Part shown: piece after piece, positions 1 through 8,749 of the stretch
Position numbering within the stretch: position 1 is the first letter of the stretch
Layout: each line of letters begins with the position of its first letter
Source: Streptomyces sp. STR69
GTDB lineage: Bacteria; Actinomycetota; Actinomycetes; Streptomycetales; Streptomycetaceae
DNA length: 64,000 bases
Assembly (NCBI RefSeq): GCF_024519455.1
Contig: NZ_JALJRY010000012.1
Location: 233,418-297,417, forward strand
Direction of reading: 5' to 3'
The notes under the pieces: generated by a model
Told to the model about the DNA's origin: nothing
Seen by the model: only the letters and a program-made list of their open reading frames with translations
The model's database searches: none
Made by a program: the position numbers and the translations under genes

Positions 1-858
1 GCCGATCAACTCCTCGACGCGCTCGGCACGGAGGGCGACACCGACCTCATCGCCTCCTACGCGGCACCGCTCCCCATCACCGTCATCTGCGACCTGCTCG
101 GCGTGCCCGACCGGCACCGGCGGGACTTCCGGGTGTGGACCGACACCCTTGTCGCGCCCGCCCCCGGGACACCGCCCGAGGCCGGCAAGCACGCGGTCGT
201 CGCGATGCTCGGCTTCTTCACCCAACTCCTCGCCGAGAAAAGGGAGGAGCCCGGCGACGACCTGCTCTCCGACCTGATCGCCGTACGCGACGAGGGCGAC
301 CGGCTCAGCGAGGACGAGCTGATGTCGCTGGCCTTCCTCATCCTCTTCGCCGGGTACGAGAACACCGTCCAGCTCATCGGCAATGCCGTGCTCGCGCTGC
401 TGCAACACCCCGAGCAGCTGGCCGCGTTGCGCAAGGGCCCCGGTCAACTCCCCGCCGCCGTCGAGGAGTTCCTGCGCTTCGAGGGGCCCGCGCTGCTCGC
501 CATCCGGCGCTTCCCCGTCGAGGAGATCACCATGGGCGGGGTCACCGTCCCCGCCGGTGAGACGGTCTGGGTGTCCGCGTCCGCCGCCAACCGCGATCCG
601 GACCGCTTCCCCGACCCGGACCGGCTCGACCTCGCCCGCGACACCACCGGGCATCTCGCGCTCGGCCACGGCATCCACTACTGCCTGGGCGCACCGCTCG
701 CCCGCGCCGAGACCGAGATCGCGCTCGCCGCCCTGCTGGAACGCTTCCCCCGGCTGGAGTCGGGGAAGGGCGAGGTGCGGTGGCGGCCCTCGCTGCGCGC
801 GCGGGGGCTGCTCACGCTCCCGGTGTCGTACGGGAGGACTTCGGCCGGTTCTGGCTGA
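1..858 (+). CDS. Cytochrome P450 (5' end outside window)
   Basis: This is the C-terminal part (285 residues visible) of a bacterial class I cytochrome P450, a heme monooxygenase that takes electrons from a ferredoxin. The reading frame is open from base 1, so the start lies upstream. I-helix motif FAGYENT (near 343-363), K-helix EEFLR with the ExxR pattern, and the heme-binding loop LGHGIHYCLGAPLAR with the axial cysteine near base 685 are all present. The heme loop has Leu in place of the usual Phe at its first position. The substrate cannot be read from sequence. The TGA stop is at 856-858. Confidence 0.95.
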   Translation, partial: ADQLLDALGTEGDTDLIASYAAPLPITVICDLLGVPDRHRRDFRVWTDTLVAPAPGTPPEAGKHAVVAMLGFFTQLLAEKREEPGDDLLSDLIAVRDEGDRLSEDELMSLAFLILFAGYENTVQLIGNAVLALLQHPEQLAALRKGPGQLPAAVEEFLRFEGPALLAIRRFPVEEITMGGVTVPAGETVWVSASAANRDPDRFPDPDRLDLARDTTGHLALGHGIHYCLGAPLARAETEIALAALLERFPRLESGKGEVRWRPSLRARGLLTLPVSYGRTSAGSG

Positions 859-936
859 AGTTTCTTTCGGGGCAGCGATGAGTTCCGGTTCCCGCTCCGG
901 TCCACCCCTCAACGGACCGTTGTCACAGGAGGGCCC

Positions 937-1626
937 ATGTCGCTTCCGGAGATCGTCTCGCGTGCGCAGTGGCGCGCGGCGCGCGAGGAACTGCTGGTCA
1001 GGGAGAAGGCGGCCACGCGCGCGCGGGACGCGCTCAACGCCGAGCGGCGCGGGCTGCCCATGGTGGAGATCGACAAGGAGTACCTCTTCGAGGGCGGCGA
1101 CGGGAAGGCCACCCTGCTCGACCTCTTCGAGGGGCGCGGCCAACTCGTCGTCTACCACTTCATGTTCGCGCCCGACTGGGAGGCGGGCTGCCGCAGCTGC
1201 TCGGCGTTCCTCGACCAGATCGGGCATCTCGCCCATCTGCAGGCGCGCGGCACCACGTTCGCCGCCGTGTCGAGGGCGCCGTACACCAAGATCCTGCCGT
1301 TCAAGGCGCGGATGGGGTGGACGGTGCCCTGGTACTCGTCCTTCGGCGGGGAGTTCAACTGGGACTTCGACGTGACGCTCGTCGGGGACGGGGAGCCGGT
1401 CGAGCGGCCCGGGGTCAGCTGCTTCCTGCGGGACCGCGACCGGGTGTTCCACACCTACTCGACCTACGAGCGCGGGCTCGACGGGCTCGGTTCGACCACC
1501 TCCTTCCTGGACCTGACCGCGCTGGGGCGGCAGGAGGAGTGGGAGGAGCCGAAGGGGCGCGCGTCGGCGCTCGGGGCGCCCGCGGGCAGCGAGCGCATCC
1601 GCTATCACGACGAGTACGAGGACTGA
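937..1626 (+). CDS. DUF899 thioredoxin-like protein
   Basis: A 229-residue protein of the DUF899 family, which has a thioredoxin-like fold. The N-terminal third is helical and charged. The core has VVYHFMFAPDWEAGCRSCSAF, where GCRSC is a CxxC-like redox pair at the expected place after the first beta strand, followed by FSSFGGEFNWDFDVTL-type sequence usual for the family. The start ATG is supported by AGGAGG at 927-932. No partner gene is adjacent. The family is annotated as thioredoxin-like, but its substrate is unknown. Confidence 0.85.
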   Translation: MSLPEIVSRAQWRAAREELLVREKAATRARDALNAERRGLPMVEIDKEYLFEGGDGKATLLDLFEGRGQLVVYHFMFAPDWEAGCRSCSAFLDQIGHLAHLQARGTTFAAVSRAPYTKILPFKARMGWTVPWYSSFGGEFNWDFDVTLVGDGEPVERPGVSCFLRDRDRVFHTYSTYERGLDGLGSTTSFLDLTALGRQEEWEEPKGRASALGAPAGSERIRYHDEYED

Positions 1627-1784
1627 GACGCGGACCGATACGGGAACCTGTGCGGAAGATGTGTGGCCAGGTGTCGACTATGTCTCAGTACCGTCACTTC
1701 GCGAGCCGTTCACCGTACTGTCGGCGTTTAACTCTACGAGGCTTCACGAAGCTCTCCGAGTTCAGCACGACAGGGAGGTACAGG

Positions 1785-1967
1785 GTGAACGGGCGAATGG
1801 TGCTTCAGCGCTTTCCCGCCGGCGGGCCGCGTGGTTCGTGGCCGGCGGAGGAGTTCGCGCAGGCACGCCGTCTGGAAGGGCTGCCCGCCGAGGTCGTCAT
1901 GGACATCGCGACCGACATGTTCCTGGTGATCGTGCGCAGCGCCGACATCGTGGACGTGGCCGCCTGA
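1785..1967 (+). CDS. Small hypothetical protein (60 aa)
   Basis: A 60-residue frame starting at GTG 1785, with GGGAGG at 1773-1778 six bases upstream. An in-frame ATG lies at 1797. The product has a basic N-terminus (NGRMVLQRFPAGG), then a helix-like acidic/basic stretch and a hydrophobic end MDIATDMFLVIVRSADIVDVAA. Codon use looks coding and the good ribosome binding site supports it. I do not recognise the family. It converges on the ABC transporter with only 4 bases between stops, and a hairpin follows. Confidence 0.55.
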   Translation: MNGRMVLQRFPAGGPRGSWPAEEFAQARRLEGLPAEVVMDIATDMFLVIVRSADIVDVAA

Positions 1968-1971
1968 CCCG

Positions 1972-3915
1972 TCAGCCCGCCTTCGGGGCGGGCACCTTCG
2001 CCGTGAACTGGTCCGCCTGGAGCGCGTACAGCTCCGCGTAGACACCGCCGCTGAGCAGGAGTTCGTCGGGCGTCCCGGACTCCACCAGCCGCCCCTGGTC
2101 CAGGACGTGCACCAGATCCGCGTGGCGTACGGACGCCAGCCGGTGGGTGATCAGGACCACCGTCTGGCCGGTGCCGGCCAGCGCGCGGATCTTCTCGAAG
2201 ACCTCCAGCTCGGCACGGGCGTCGAGGGCCGCGGTCGGCTCGTCCACGATCAGGATGCGGCCCTTGCGGTAGGCGGCCCGGGCGATACCGAGCCGCTGCC
2301 ACTGGCCGCCCGACAGCTCGTGCCCGCCGCTGAAGTTGCGGGCCAGCAGCGTGTCCAGGCCGCGCGGCAGATCCGCGACCACGTCCTCGGCGCCTGCCTC
2401 GGCGAGCGCGCCCGCCACCCGCTCCTCGGTGAGTGGCGCGGCGGACCGCCCGATGGCCACGTTGACCCGGGCCGTGAACGGCCAGCGCTTGAAGTTCTGC
2501 GCCACCATCGCGATGCGGTCGGCCAGTTGGTGCCGGTCCGCCGTCGCCGCGTCGACGCCGTCCCACAGGATCCGGCCCCGGTCCGGCCGGTACAGTCCGG
2601 CCAGCAGCTTGACCAGGGTCGTCTTGCCGGAGCCGTTCTCGCCGACCAGCGCGATGATCCGGCCGAGCGGCAGCCTGAGCGTGACATCGTCGAGCGCGGG
2701 GTGGGTGGACTCGCCCGGATAACTGAACGTGACGTTCTCGAAGCGGATCTCCCGAGGCTCCTCGGGCAGAGCCGCCCCGCCGACCGGGATCGCCCGCTCG
2801 GCCGCCTCCGTGTACAGCTTCTGCAGATCGCCCACGAAGAGGGCTTCCTCGTGCAGCTGGTTCACCGCCAGCACGAGCGTGTCGAGGCTCCCGGAACCGG
2901 TGCGGATCGCGATCACCGCCGTACCCGCCACCGACAGCGCCATCGCACCGGACAGGAGCAGCCCGCCCAGCGTCGCGTACGTCGCCGCCGTCGCGAGGCC
3001 CGTCCAGGTCGCCGCGATCAGACCGGTGCGGGCCGCGAGCCGGGCCAGCCGGGCCTGCTCCGCCTCCGCGCTCTCCGACATCGCGTGGAAGTGGCGCAGC
3101 AGGAACGGGCCGACCCCGTGGACGCGGATCTCCGGGGCCGCCTCCGGTTCGGTGAGGAGACCGCTGATGAGATGGCCGGCGCGGGCGTGCTGCACCCAGA
3201 TGTGGAACGACTCGTAGCGGCGGCGCGCGTTCGTCAGGGCGCCCCACGCGCTCGGCAGCGTCATCGTCACCAGCAGCGGGAGCAGCGCCGGATGCAGCAC
3301 GGTCAGCACACCCGCCGCCGCGATCAGCGAGATCACCGCGTTCATCACCCGCGTCGCCAGCGAGATCATGCGGCGGGCCGAGGAGGCACCGTACTGCGCG
3401 GTGTCCAGCAGCTTGTGGAACGCGTGGTCCTCGATCGCGGCCAGCTCCACGGCCGCCGCCCGCTGCAGATACAGCTCGGTGGCGACCCGCTCCACCTTCG
3501 GCTCCAGCCGGCCGGTCGCATACGTCGACGCGGCCCGCAGCAGCGCGCCCACCAGCAGTACGGCGGCCATCGTGACCAGGGCCGGTACGGCGCCGTGCAG
3601 CCGGTCCGCGATCGCGCCGCCGGTGATCAGCCGCCCCAGCACGCTGTTGACCGCGAGCAGACTCACCGCCTGGGTGGCGCCCCGGCCCGCCTCGGCGGCC
3701 AGCACGATCCGCGCGGCCCGACGATCGGCCTGCCAGGCCAGCCGGAAACTCGACCCCAGCATCGCCGGCAACCGCGTCACCATGGCCCGGAAACTCAGCT
3801 CCAGGAACGCGTCGGTGTGCTGGTTCCACCCCATGTCGTAGCGCAAGGGCCCACCGAAGAGCAGCTGCTCCGACGCGGACGGCCCCACCTGTCCCGAGTC
3901 ACCCTTGCTTCCCAC
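1972..3915 (-). CDS. ABC transporter, fused permease and ATPase (half-transporter)
   Basis: A 647-residue ABC exporter half-transporter. An N-terminal membrane domain (about residues 70-350, several hydrophobic spans) is followed by a nucleotide-binding domain with Walker A GENGSGKTTL, signature LSGGQWQRL, Walker B ILIVDEPTAAL and switch His in ITHRLASVRHADLVHVL. It is one half of a homodimer or heterodimer, but no second half is adjacent. Start is GTG 3915, placed by GGGGGAGG upstream. The domain order fits multidrug, peptide or lipid exporters. The substrate is not readable and no lantibiotic or peptidase domain is seen. Confidence 0.9.
   Translation of the reverse strand: MGSKGDSGQVGPSASEQLLFGGPLRYDMGWNQHTDAFLELSFRAMVTRLPAMLGSSFRLAWQADRRAARIVLAAEAGRGATQAVSLLAVNSVLGRLITGGAIADRLHGAVPALVTMAAVLLVGALLRAASTYATGRLEPKVERVATELYLQRAAAVELAAIEDHAFHKLLDTAQYGASSARRMISLATRVMNAVISLIAAAGVLTVLHPALLPLLVTMTLPSAWGALTNARRRYESFHIWVQHARAGHLISGLLTEPEAAPEIRVHGVGPFLLRHFHAMSESAEAEQARLARLAARTGLIAATWTGLATAATYATLGGLLLSGAMALSVAGTAVIAIRTGSGSLDTLVLAVNQLHEEALFVGDLQKLYTEAAERAIPVGGAALPEEPREIRFENVTFSYPGESTHPALDDVTLRLPLGRIIALVGENGSGKTTLVKLLAGLYRPDRGRILWDGVDAATADRHQLADRIAMVAQNFKRWPFTARVNVAIGRSAAPLTEERVAGALAEAGAEDVVADLPRGLDTLLARNFSGGHELSGGQWQRLGIARAAYRKGRILIVDEPTAALDARAELEVFEKIRALAGTGQTVVLITHRLASVRHADLVHVLDQGRLVESGTPDELLLSGGVYAELYALQADQFTAKVPAPKAG
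1975..1993. terminator. Hairpin between convergent genes
   Basis: GCCCGCC (1975-1981) pairs with GGCGGGC (1987-1993) around a 5-base loop. It sits just after the small + strand gene and inside the last codons of the convergent ABC transporter gene. Confidence 0.5.
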
Positions 3916-3928
3916 CGTCGACCTCCCC

Positions 3929-3954
3929 CGATAGCGGACGAACGGCCACTATCG
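3929..3954 (-). promoter_or_regulatory. Interrupted inverted repeat upstream of ABC transporter
   Basis: CGATAG (3929-3934) and CTATCG (3949-3954) are inverted copies 14 bases apart, 14-39 bases upstream of the ABC transporter start. Spacing and position would suit an operator. The rest of 3916-4135 (220 bases) shows no gene. Confidence 0.3.
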
Positions 3955-4135
3955 CGGGGTGGGGCGGTGTGGGGGAGAGCGCGTGGGAAAGGGGTTGCGG
4001 GCGCGCGGGCGTACGCCGGGAGGGGCGCGCCGTACGTTTCGACCGGCGGCGAGGGATGCGCCCGAAAGGGGCGCGGGGAACTGCGCGACCAGCCCCCACC
4101 GGCCCGCAGCCAAATACCGCCCACCCCGCGGAGCG

Positions 4136-4579
4136 CTACGCGCTGATGGGCCGAGACCAAGAAGGCGTAGCACCCGTCACCCGGCACACAGCCAGATACA
4201 GCGGAATCGGTGGCGTATACGGCAGCTTGCCGTCAGGCCGGTGAATGAGGCCGGGTGCGCGTGGCGCGTCCGGCACCAGCGCGCCGGTGGTGTACCGCGC
4301 CGGCGCCGGCCAGTCCAGCGCGTAGTCGGAGTCGGACGGCACGATCCACCACCAGTGCGTCTCGTCGGCGTAGACACAGCCGACGCGCGGTAGACGGGGC
4401 AGGACCAGCGGTCCGAAACGGGCGGGCACCGCCACCGCGTCACAGCCGAGCGGAGCCGTCATGCCCTCGGGGACGGGCAGTCGCCGGGGCGTGCCCGGTC
4501 CGTGCAGCGCGCGCCCCAGACGGACCAGTGTGTCGAGACTGAGTACCTGGCCGGGACCGGAAGCGCCGCTCAGACCCAT
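4136..4579 (-). CDS. Hypothetical protein coupled to anti-sigma-like ATPase
   Basis: 147 residues starting at ATG 4579, overlapping the stop of the upstream ATP-binding protein gene by 10 bases, so translation is probably coupled. The middle has a striking THWWWIVPSDSDYALDWP stretch and the end is proline-rich. I recognise it only as a protein commonly found in Streptomyces next to an RsbW-like ATPase and an XRE/DUF5753 regulator. No enzyme motif is visible. Function unknown. Confidence 0.75.
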   Translation of the reverse strand: MGLSGASGPGQVLSLDTLVRLGRALHGPGTPRRLPVPEGMTAPLGCDAVAVPARFGPLVLPRLPRVGCVYADETHWWWIVPSDSDYALDWPAPARYTTGALVPDAPRAPGLIHRPDGKLPYTPPIPLYLAVCRVTGATPSWSRPISA

Positions 4580-5550
4580 TCGACCCCCGACCCGAAGTCT
4601 CCGAATCCGCCGGAATCCCCGGTACCCGCCGTGTCCGCGGAGTCCGGGAGGTCGCCGGCGTCCAGGTGGCCCCGGCCTCTGGAGGTTCCTGTGTCCTCCT
4701 GGCCCGGCTCCCCGAAGTGTCCGGCGGCCTCCCGGCTCCGGTGAACGGTGCCGGTCCCGTTGCCGGAACCGATCCCGTTTCCGTGTTCCCGGCCCCCGAA
4801 GCCGCCGAGATCCAGGCCTCCGAACTCGCCGGCACCCCCATGCCCGCGGGAGGCATCCCCATGCCCCCGTCCCGGAAATACGCCCAGATTCTCGAAGGCC
4901 CCGAAGTGTGCCGTCGCCTCGTCCTCGTCGCCCGAACCGCCCGACGGCACCGGTTTGGGTCGTGCGCCCCAGCCCAGGTCGTTGCGCGGTACGGAACTGT
5001 CGTGGCCGGGGGCCGGGTGGTGGCCGTGGGTCGGGTCCGCCTGCCGGGGCAGGTCGGCCCAGACGAGCAGACCGGGGCCGTGTTCCTGTGCACCCCAGGC
5101 CCGGCACAGCGCGTCGATGAGAAGCAATCCCCTCCCGTGCTCCTCATCGGGCCGCTGCGGGGACGGATGCGGCTCGCCAGGAGCACAGCCCTCGTCACGG
5201 ACGGCTATCCGCACCAGGTCGTCGCCGTCGTGCAGCTCGCAGACTATGTGGCTGCTCGCGGTGTGCACGATGGCGTTGGTGACCAGCTCGGAGACGACCA
5301 GAACCGCCGTGTCGCAGGTGTCCTCGCACACGGACCAGCCGGACAGCCGGGCCCGCGTCAGGCGTCTCGCCTGGGCAGGGGAACCCGGATGGGCGGCCAG
5401 CTCGAACCGGAACCGGCGCTCGGCAGCGATCCCACCTGGGACGGCTTCCGTGGCGGCACCGAGACCGAGGCGGCCTGCGGCGGCGTCTGTTCCTAAGGGC
5501 GCGGACGGAATCACGCTTGCCACTATCGCCCCGCCGTGAACACTTGGCAA
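4570..5550 (-). CDS. RsbW/SpoIIAB-like ATP-binding protein with glycine-rich tail
   Basis: A GHKL-type ATP-binding protein of the anti-sigma kinase class. The N-terminal part carries the N-box SELVTNAIVHTAS, the G1-like VRDEGC and the G2-like HGRGLLLIDAL. From about residue 165 the protein becomes low-complexity, rich in Gly, Asp, His and Arg, unlike the compact family form (about 140-160 residues). The longest frame begins with TTG 5550, but nearer GTG codons (5523, 5514) are plausible and the true start is uncertain. It lies back to back with the XRE regulator, as in AbaA/WhiJ-like Streptomyces loci. Confidence 0.8.
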   Translation of the reverse strand: MPSVHGGAIVASVIPSAPLGTDAAAGRLGLGAATEAVPGGIAAERRFRFELAAHPGSPAQARRLTRARLSGWSVCEDTCDTAVLVVSELVTNAIVHTASSHIVCELHDGDDLVRIAVRDEGCAPGEPHPSPQRPDEEHGRGLLLIDALCRAWGAQEHGPGLLVWADLPRQADPTHGHHPAPGHDSSVPRNDLGWGARPKPVPSGGSGDEDEATAHFGAFENLGVFPGRGHGDASRGHGGAGEFGGLDLGGFGGREHGNGIGSGNGTGTVHRSREAAGHFGEPGQEDTGTSRGRGHLDAGDLPDSADTAGTGDSGGFGDFGSGVEWV

Positions 5551-5554
5551 GTGT
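5540..5554. promoter_or_regulatory. Perfect 15-bp palindrome between divergent regulators
   Basis: ACACTTG-G-CAAGTGT is a perfect inverted repeat with a one-base centre. It lies at the 5' end of the ATP-binding protein gene and about 235 bases before the XRE regulator. It is a candidate autoregulatory operator. Between 5555 and 5787 I see no gene. Confidence 0.45.
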
Positions 5555-5787
5555 CACTATGAAAAATGCAGAGTGCCGTATGACGCTCTGGACGGTCGTG
5601 GCACACTGCTCGCAACAGAACGTCGCGCGGCGCCAGTTGGAATCTCCGGAGGTCTGTCCCGATCTTCGAATGAGTCTTCGAATGGCGCCGCAGGGCTGTC
5701 AGGAATCGACCGCCGGGCTGTCAGGGGCTCCTTCGCCGGGCCGCCAGGGCTCATTCGCCGTACAGGACTCATTGGGGGAGGTGGAGC

Positions 5788-6648
5788 GTGAGCGAGCCGC
5801 GGTCCGCACCGACGGTCGGCCAGGTCGTCCTCGGCCGGCGCCTGCTGGACCTGCGGGAACGTGCGGGGCTCAAGCGCGAGGAGGCCGCCAAGGTCCTGCG
5901 TGTCGCGCCCGCCACGGTCCGCCGTATGGAGATGGCCGAGGTCTCCCTCAAGATCCCGTACCTCCAGCTCCTCCTGAAGTCCTACGGCGTCTCCGCCGAG
6001 GAGGCCGCCGCCTTCGTGCAGCTGGCCGAGGAGGCCAACAGACCCGGCTGGTGGCAGCGTTTCCACGACATCCTGCCCGGCTGGTTCTCGATGTACGTCA
6101 GCCTGGAGGGTGCCGCCGCGCTCATCCGGTCGTACGAACCGCACTTCGTGCCCGGGCTGCTGCAGACCGAGGAGTACGCGCGCGGTGTGCTGCTGTCGGG
6201 TGCCATCGGCCAGACCGAGCCCGACGAGATCGAGCGCCATGTCGCGCTGCGCATGCAGCGCCAGGACCTGCTGACACGTTCCGGCGCGCCCCGCTTCTGG
6301 GCCGTCATGGACGAGACCGTCCTGCGCCGCCCGGTCGGCGGCCCGGAGGTGATGCGTGCCCAGATCGACAAACTGCTCGACGCCACGAAGCTGCCCAACG
6401 TGACCCTGCAGGTCGCCCCGTTCTCCTCGGGGCCGCACCCGGGCACGTACGGGCCCTTCGTGCTGTTCCGATTTGCCATGCCGGAACTGCCGGACATGGT
6501 CTACAGCGAGTACCTGACCGGCGCCGTCTATCTGGACGCGCGCGAAGAGGTGGCGACCCACCTTGAGGTCATGGACCGCATGGCGGCGCAGGCCGCTACG
6601 GCACATCGCACGAAGGAGATCCTCAAGGATCTCCGCAAGGAGCTGTGA
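5788..6648 (+). CDS. XRE-family regulator with DUF5753 (WhiJ/AbaA-like)
   Basis: A 286-residue DNA-binding protein. An N-terminal helix-turn-helix (about 12-70: LGRRLLDLRERAGLKREEAAKVL...TVRRMEM) is followed by a DUF5753 domain (about 95-275) with the family motif YEPHFVPGLLQTEEYAR. Such proteins pair with small DUF397 proteins and RsbW-like ATPases in Streptomyces and affect development and antibiotic production. Start GTG 5788 follows GGGGGAGGTGG. It ends directly at the ATG of the DUF397 gene, so the two form one unit. Confidence 0.92.
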   Translation: MSEPRSAPTVGQVVLGRRLLDLRERAGLKREEAAKVLRVAPATVRRMEMAEVSLKIPYLQLLLKSYGVSAEEAAAFVQLAEEANRPGWWQRFHDILPGWFSMYVSLEGAAALIRSYEPHFVPGLLQTEEYARGVLLSGAIGQTEPDEIERHVALRMQRQDLLTRSGAPRFWAVMDETVLRRPVGGPEVMRAQIDKLLDATKLPNVTLQVAPFSSGPHPGTYGPFVLFRFAMPELPDMVYSEYLTGAVYLDAREEVATHLEVMDRMAAQAATAHRTKEILKDLRKEL

Positions 6649-6903
6649 ATGGATCGCATCAAGCCGCGTATGAGCGTCTACAACGGTATGCCCGCGCGGG
6701 ACTTGGGAAGCGAAGGCTGGCACAAGCCGTGGAGCGGCGGCAACGGCGGCAACTGCCTGGAGGCGATGAAGCTCGCCGACGGCCGGATCGCCGTCCGCCA
6801 GTCCACCGACCCGGACGGGCCGGCACTGATCTACACCACCGACGAGATGACGGCCTTCATCGAGGGGGCGAAAGCGGGCGAGGCGGATTTCCTGCTCTCA
6901 TGA
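6649..6903 (+). CDS. DUF397 protein
   Basis: 84 residues, typical of DUF397: near the N-terminus WHKPWSGGNGGNCLEAMKL, then VRQSTDPDGPALIYTTDEMTAFIEGAKAGEADFLL. Proteins of this family (BldB is a distant relative in some schemes) are partners of the DUF5753 regulators; several pairs behave like toxin-antitoxin or signalling modules. Its ATG directly abuts the TGA of the regulator gene without spacing, which implies co-translation. Confidence 0.9.
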   Translation: MDRIKPRMSVYNGMPARDLGSEGWHKPWSGGNGGNCLEAMKLADGRIAVRQSTDPDGPALIYTTDEMTAFIEGAKAGEADFLLS

Positions 6904-6979
6904 CCCGGCTTGTGACCCAGCTGTGCTGAATGCTTTTTCCTTAATGAACCTGCTCATTTTGGTACTGACTTGATCGCAC

Positions 6980-6997
6980 CGGCATCCCGGGATGCCG
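6980..6997. terminator. 18-bp perfect palindrome between convergent genes
   Basis: CGGCATCCCGGGATGCCG is a perfect palindrome in the gap between the DUF397 gene and the convergent MocR-linked small gene. It can fold as a short hairpin in either transcript and may act as a bidirectional terminator. Confidence 0.5.
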
Positions 6998-7001
6998 CAT
7001 C

Positions 7002-7238
7002 TCAGAGCCACACCGGCAACGGCGGCTGCTCCGGCCGGCCGGGGCCGAGGCTCAGCGCGTAATAGATCTGCTCGATCGAGGGCGGTCCGACGGCGATATT
7101 CCGCCGGGCCGCCCTCGTCGGCGTCCGCCCGTCACGAATGGGCAGTCGTACGACGGTCGGCCCAGCTCCGCGCGGTTCGGCGAGCCGGGCCACCAGCATC
7201 CGGTCGGCGCGTCCCTCCACCGGGTCGGCGCCGAACAT
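7002..7238 (-). CDS. Small hypothetical protein coupled to MocR regulator
   Basis: 78 residues starting at ATG 7238, which overlaps the TGA of the MocR gene in a TGATG arrangement; an adjacent GTG (7241) is also possible. The sequence is basic, with TVVRLPIRDGRTPTRAARRN and IEQIYYALSLGPG. I do not recognise a family. The stop-start overlap is the main evidence that it is a real, translationally coupled gene. Confidence 0.5.
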   Translation of the reverse strand: MFGADPVEGRADRMLVARLAEPRGAGPTVVRLPIRDGRTPTRAARRNIAVGPPSIEQIYYALSLGPGRPEQPPLPVWL

Positions 7239-8749
7239 CACCCCGCGGCCCACCGCCGGTGGATTTCGTGAGCCGGGGCAGCGGAGGGACCCGTCGGCCC
7301 GCCGGGCGGGAGCACCTCGCACAGCGCCGCCAGCGCGGCACCGAACGCGGCTTCCGAGGGCGTCGCGTACCCCACGACGAGACCGTCCTGAACTCCCGCC
7401 GCCGGCCCCGTGGTCGCCGCCTCCGGATGCCGGAACGCGGCCAGTCCGTCCAGCGCGACGCCCTGCCACGCGGCGGCCTTCAGCGCGGAGCGCTCCGTGC
7501 CGGGCGGCAGCCGCAGCACCGCGTGCAGGCCGGCGGCGACTCCGGTGACCTCGATGTGCGGGGCCCGCGCGGCGAGCGCCGCGACGAGGCGGTCACGGCG
7601 GCTCCGGTACCGCTGCCGCATCCGCCGCACATGACGGTCGTAGGACCCCGAGGTGATGAAGTCGGCCAGGCTCAGTTGGTCGAGGACGCTCGCCCAGGCC
7701 TCACGTTCGCCCTTGGCCGCGAGTACGCCCTCGACGTACCGCTCCGGCAGGGCCATCCAGCCCAGGCGCAACGCGGGGGACAGGCTCTTGCTGACCGAGC
7801 CGAGGAGGATCACCTGCTCGGGGTCGAGGCCCTGGACGGCGCCGACTGGCTTGCGGTCGTAGCGGAACTCGCCGTCGTAGTCGTCCTCCAGGACCACCCC
7901 GCCACGCGCGCGTGCCCAGTCGATCACGGCGGCCCTGCGCTCGGCGTGCAGCGGGCCGCCGGTGGGGAACTGGTGCGCGGGCGTGAGCAGTACGGCCCGC
8001 TCCTTCGCCAACTCCTCGACGCGCGCGCCGTGTTCGTCGACCGGCAGCGGTACGGTCCGCACGCCGGCCGCGCGCAGCAGCTCCCGGTGGAAGCCGAGTC
8101 CGTACGCCTCCACGGCCAGCGGTCCGCGCAGCACCCCGCCGCCGCCCTGGCCGAACAGCAGCCGCAGTCCGTGCGCGAAGCCGGAGCAGATCACGATCCG
8201 GTCGGGTGCGGTGCGTACGCCACGCGCGCGTGCCAGGTATTCGGTGAGCGCCTCCCGCAGCTCGACCCGGCCGGCCGGGTCACCGGGCCCGAACACCTCG
8301 TCCGGCGCCTGCTGGAGCGCCCGCCGGTACGACGCGAGCCAGGCCGTGCGCGGGAACGCCGACGCGTCGGGCGTGCCCTGCCGCAGGTCGTGCCGGGGCG
8401 CACGCGCGCGTGGAGGTGCCGTAACCGGGCCGTTCCCGGCGTGTCGCGTCGGCTGTGCCCGTAGGGGTCGGGTTCTGTCGGCGACCCGGGTGCCCGAGCC
8501 CTGGCGCGCGGTCAGCCAGCCCTCCGCGACGAGTTCCGCGTAAGCGTCCGCGACCGTGTTCCGGGCGACCCCGAGGTCCGCGGCGAGCGAGCGGTACGGC
8601 GGCAGCCGGGTGCCGGGGGCGAGCCGCCCGCCGCGCACAGCCTCGCGCAGCGCGTCGATGAGGGCGGCCCGCCGGCCGCCGGTTCCGGACAGCTCCAGAT
8701 GCAGATCGGCCCCGATCCGCTCCGCCGAATTGACCCATGCTTTCGCCAT
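7238..8749 (-). CDS. MocR/PdxR-family regulator (GntR HTH fused to aminotransferase-like domain)
   Basis: 503 residues. The N-terminal winged helix of GntR type (about 15-85: LREAVRGGRLAPGTRLPPYRSLAADLGVARNTV...) is followed by a fold-type I aminotransferase-like domain. SVSKSLSPALRLGW contains the lysine that binds pyridoxal phosphate in this family. Such proteins sense PLP or an aminated ligand and usually control a divergent gene, here an AhpD-like protein starting 46 bases away. Start ATG 8749 gives MAKAWVNSAERIG. Confidence 0.9.
   Translation of the reverse strand: MAKAWVNSAERIGADLHLELSGTGGRRAALIDALREAVRGGRLAPGTRLPPYRSLAADLGVARNTVADAYAELVAEGWLTARQGSGTRVADRTRPLRAQPTRHAGNGPVTAPPRARAPRHDLRQGTPDASAFPRTAWLASYRRALQQAPDEVFGPGDPAGRVELREALTEYLARARGVRTAPDRIVICSGFAHGLRLLFGQGGGGVLRGPLAVEAYGLGFHRELLRAAGVRTVPLPVDEHGARVEELAKERAVLLTPAHQFPTGGPLHAERRAAVIDWARARGGVVLEDDYDGEFRYDRKPVGAVQGLDPEQVILLGSVSKSLSPALRLGWMALPERYVEGVLAAKGEREAWASVLDQLSLADFITSGSYDRHVRRMRQRYRSRRDRLVAALAARAPHIEVTGVAAGLHAVLRLPPGTERSALKAAAWQGVALDGLAAFRHPEAATTGPAAGVQDGLVVGYATPSEAAFGAALAALCEVLPPGGPTGPSAAPAHEIHRRWAAG
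7903..7914. repeat. CACGCGCGCGTG palindrome (first of a family)
   Basis: Perfect 12-bp palindrome of strictly alternating pyrimidine-purine bases. The same 12-mer recurs at 8221-8232, 8401-8412, 16910-16921, 31103-31114, 43999-44010 and 46473-46484; a 14-base form at 47637-47650; and the related CACGCGTGCGTG at 18449-18460, 36100-36111 and 45384-45395. Confidence 0.8.

Noticed and set aside
2107..4146. 679-codon frame antisense to the ABC transporter
   Set aside because: Arg/Gln/His-rich composition without domains; the minus strand has a complete transporter with all motifs.
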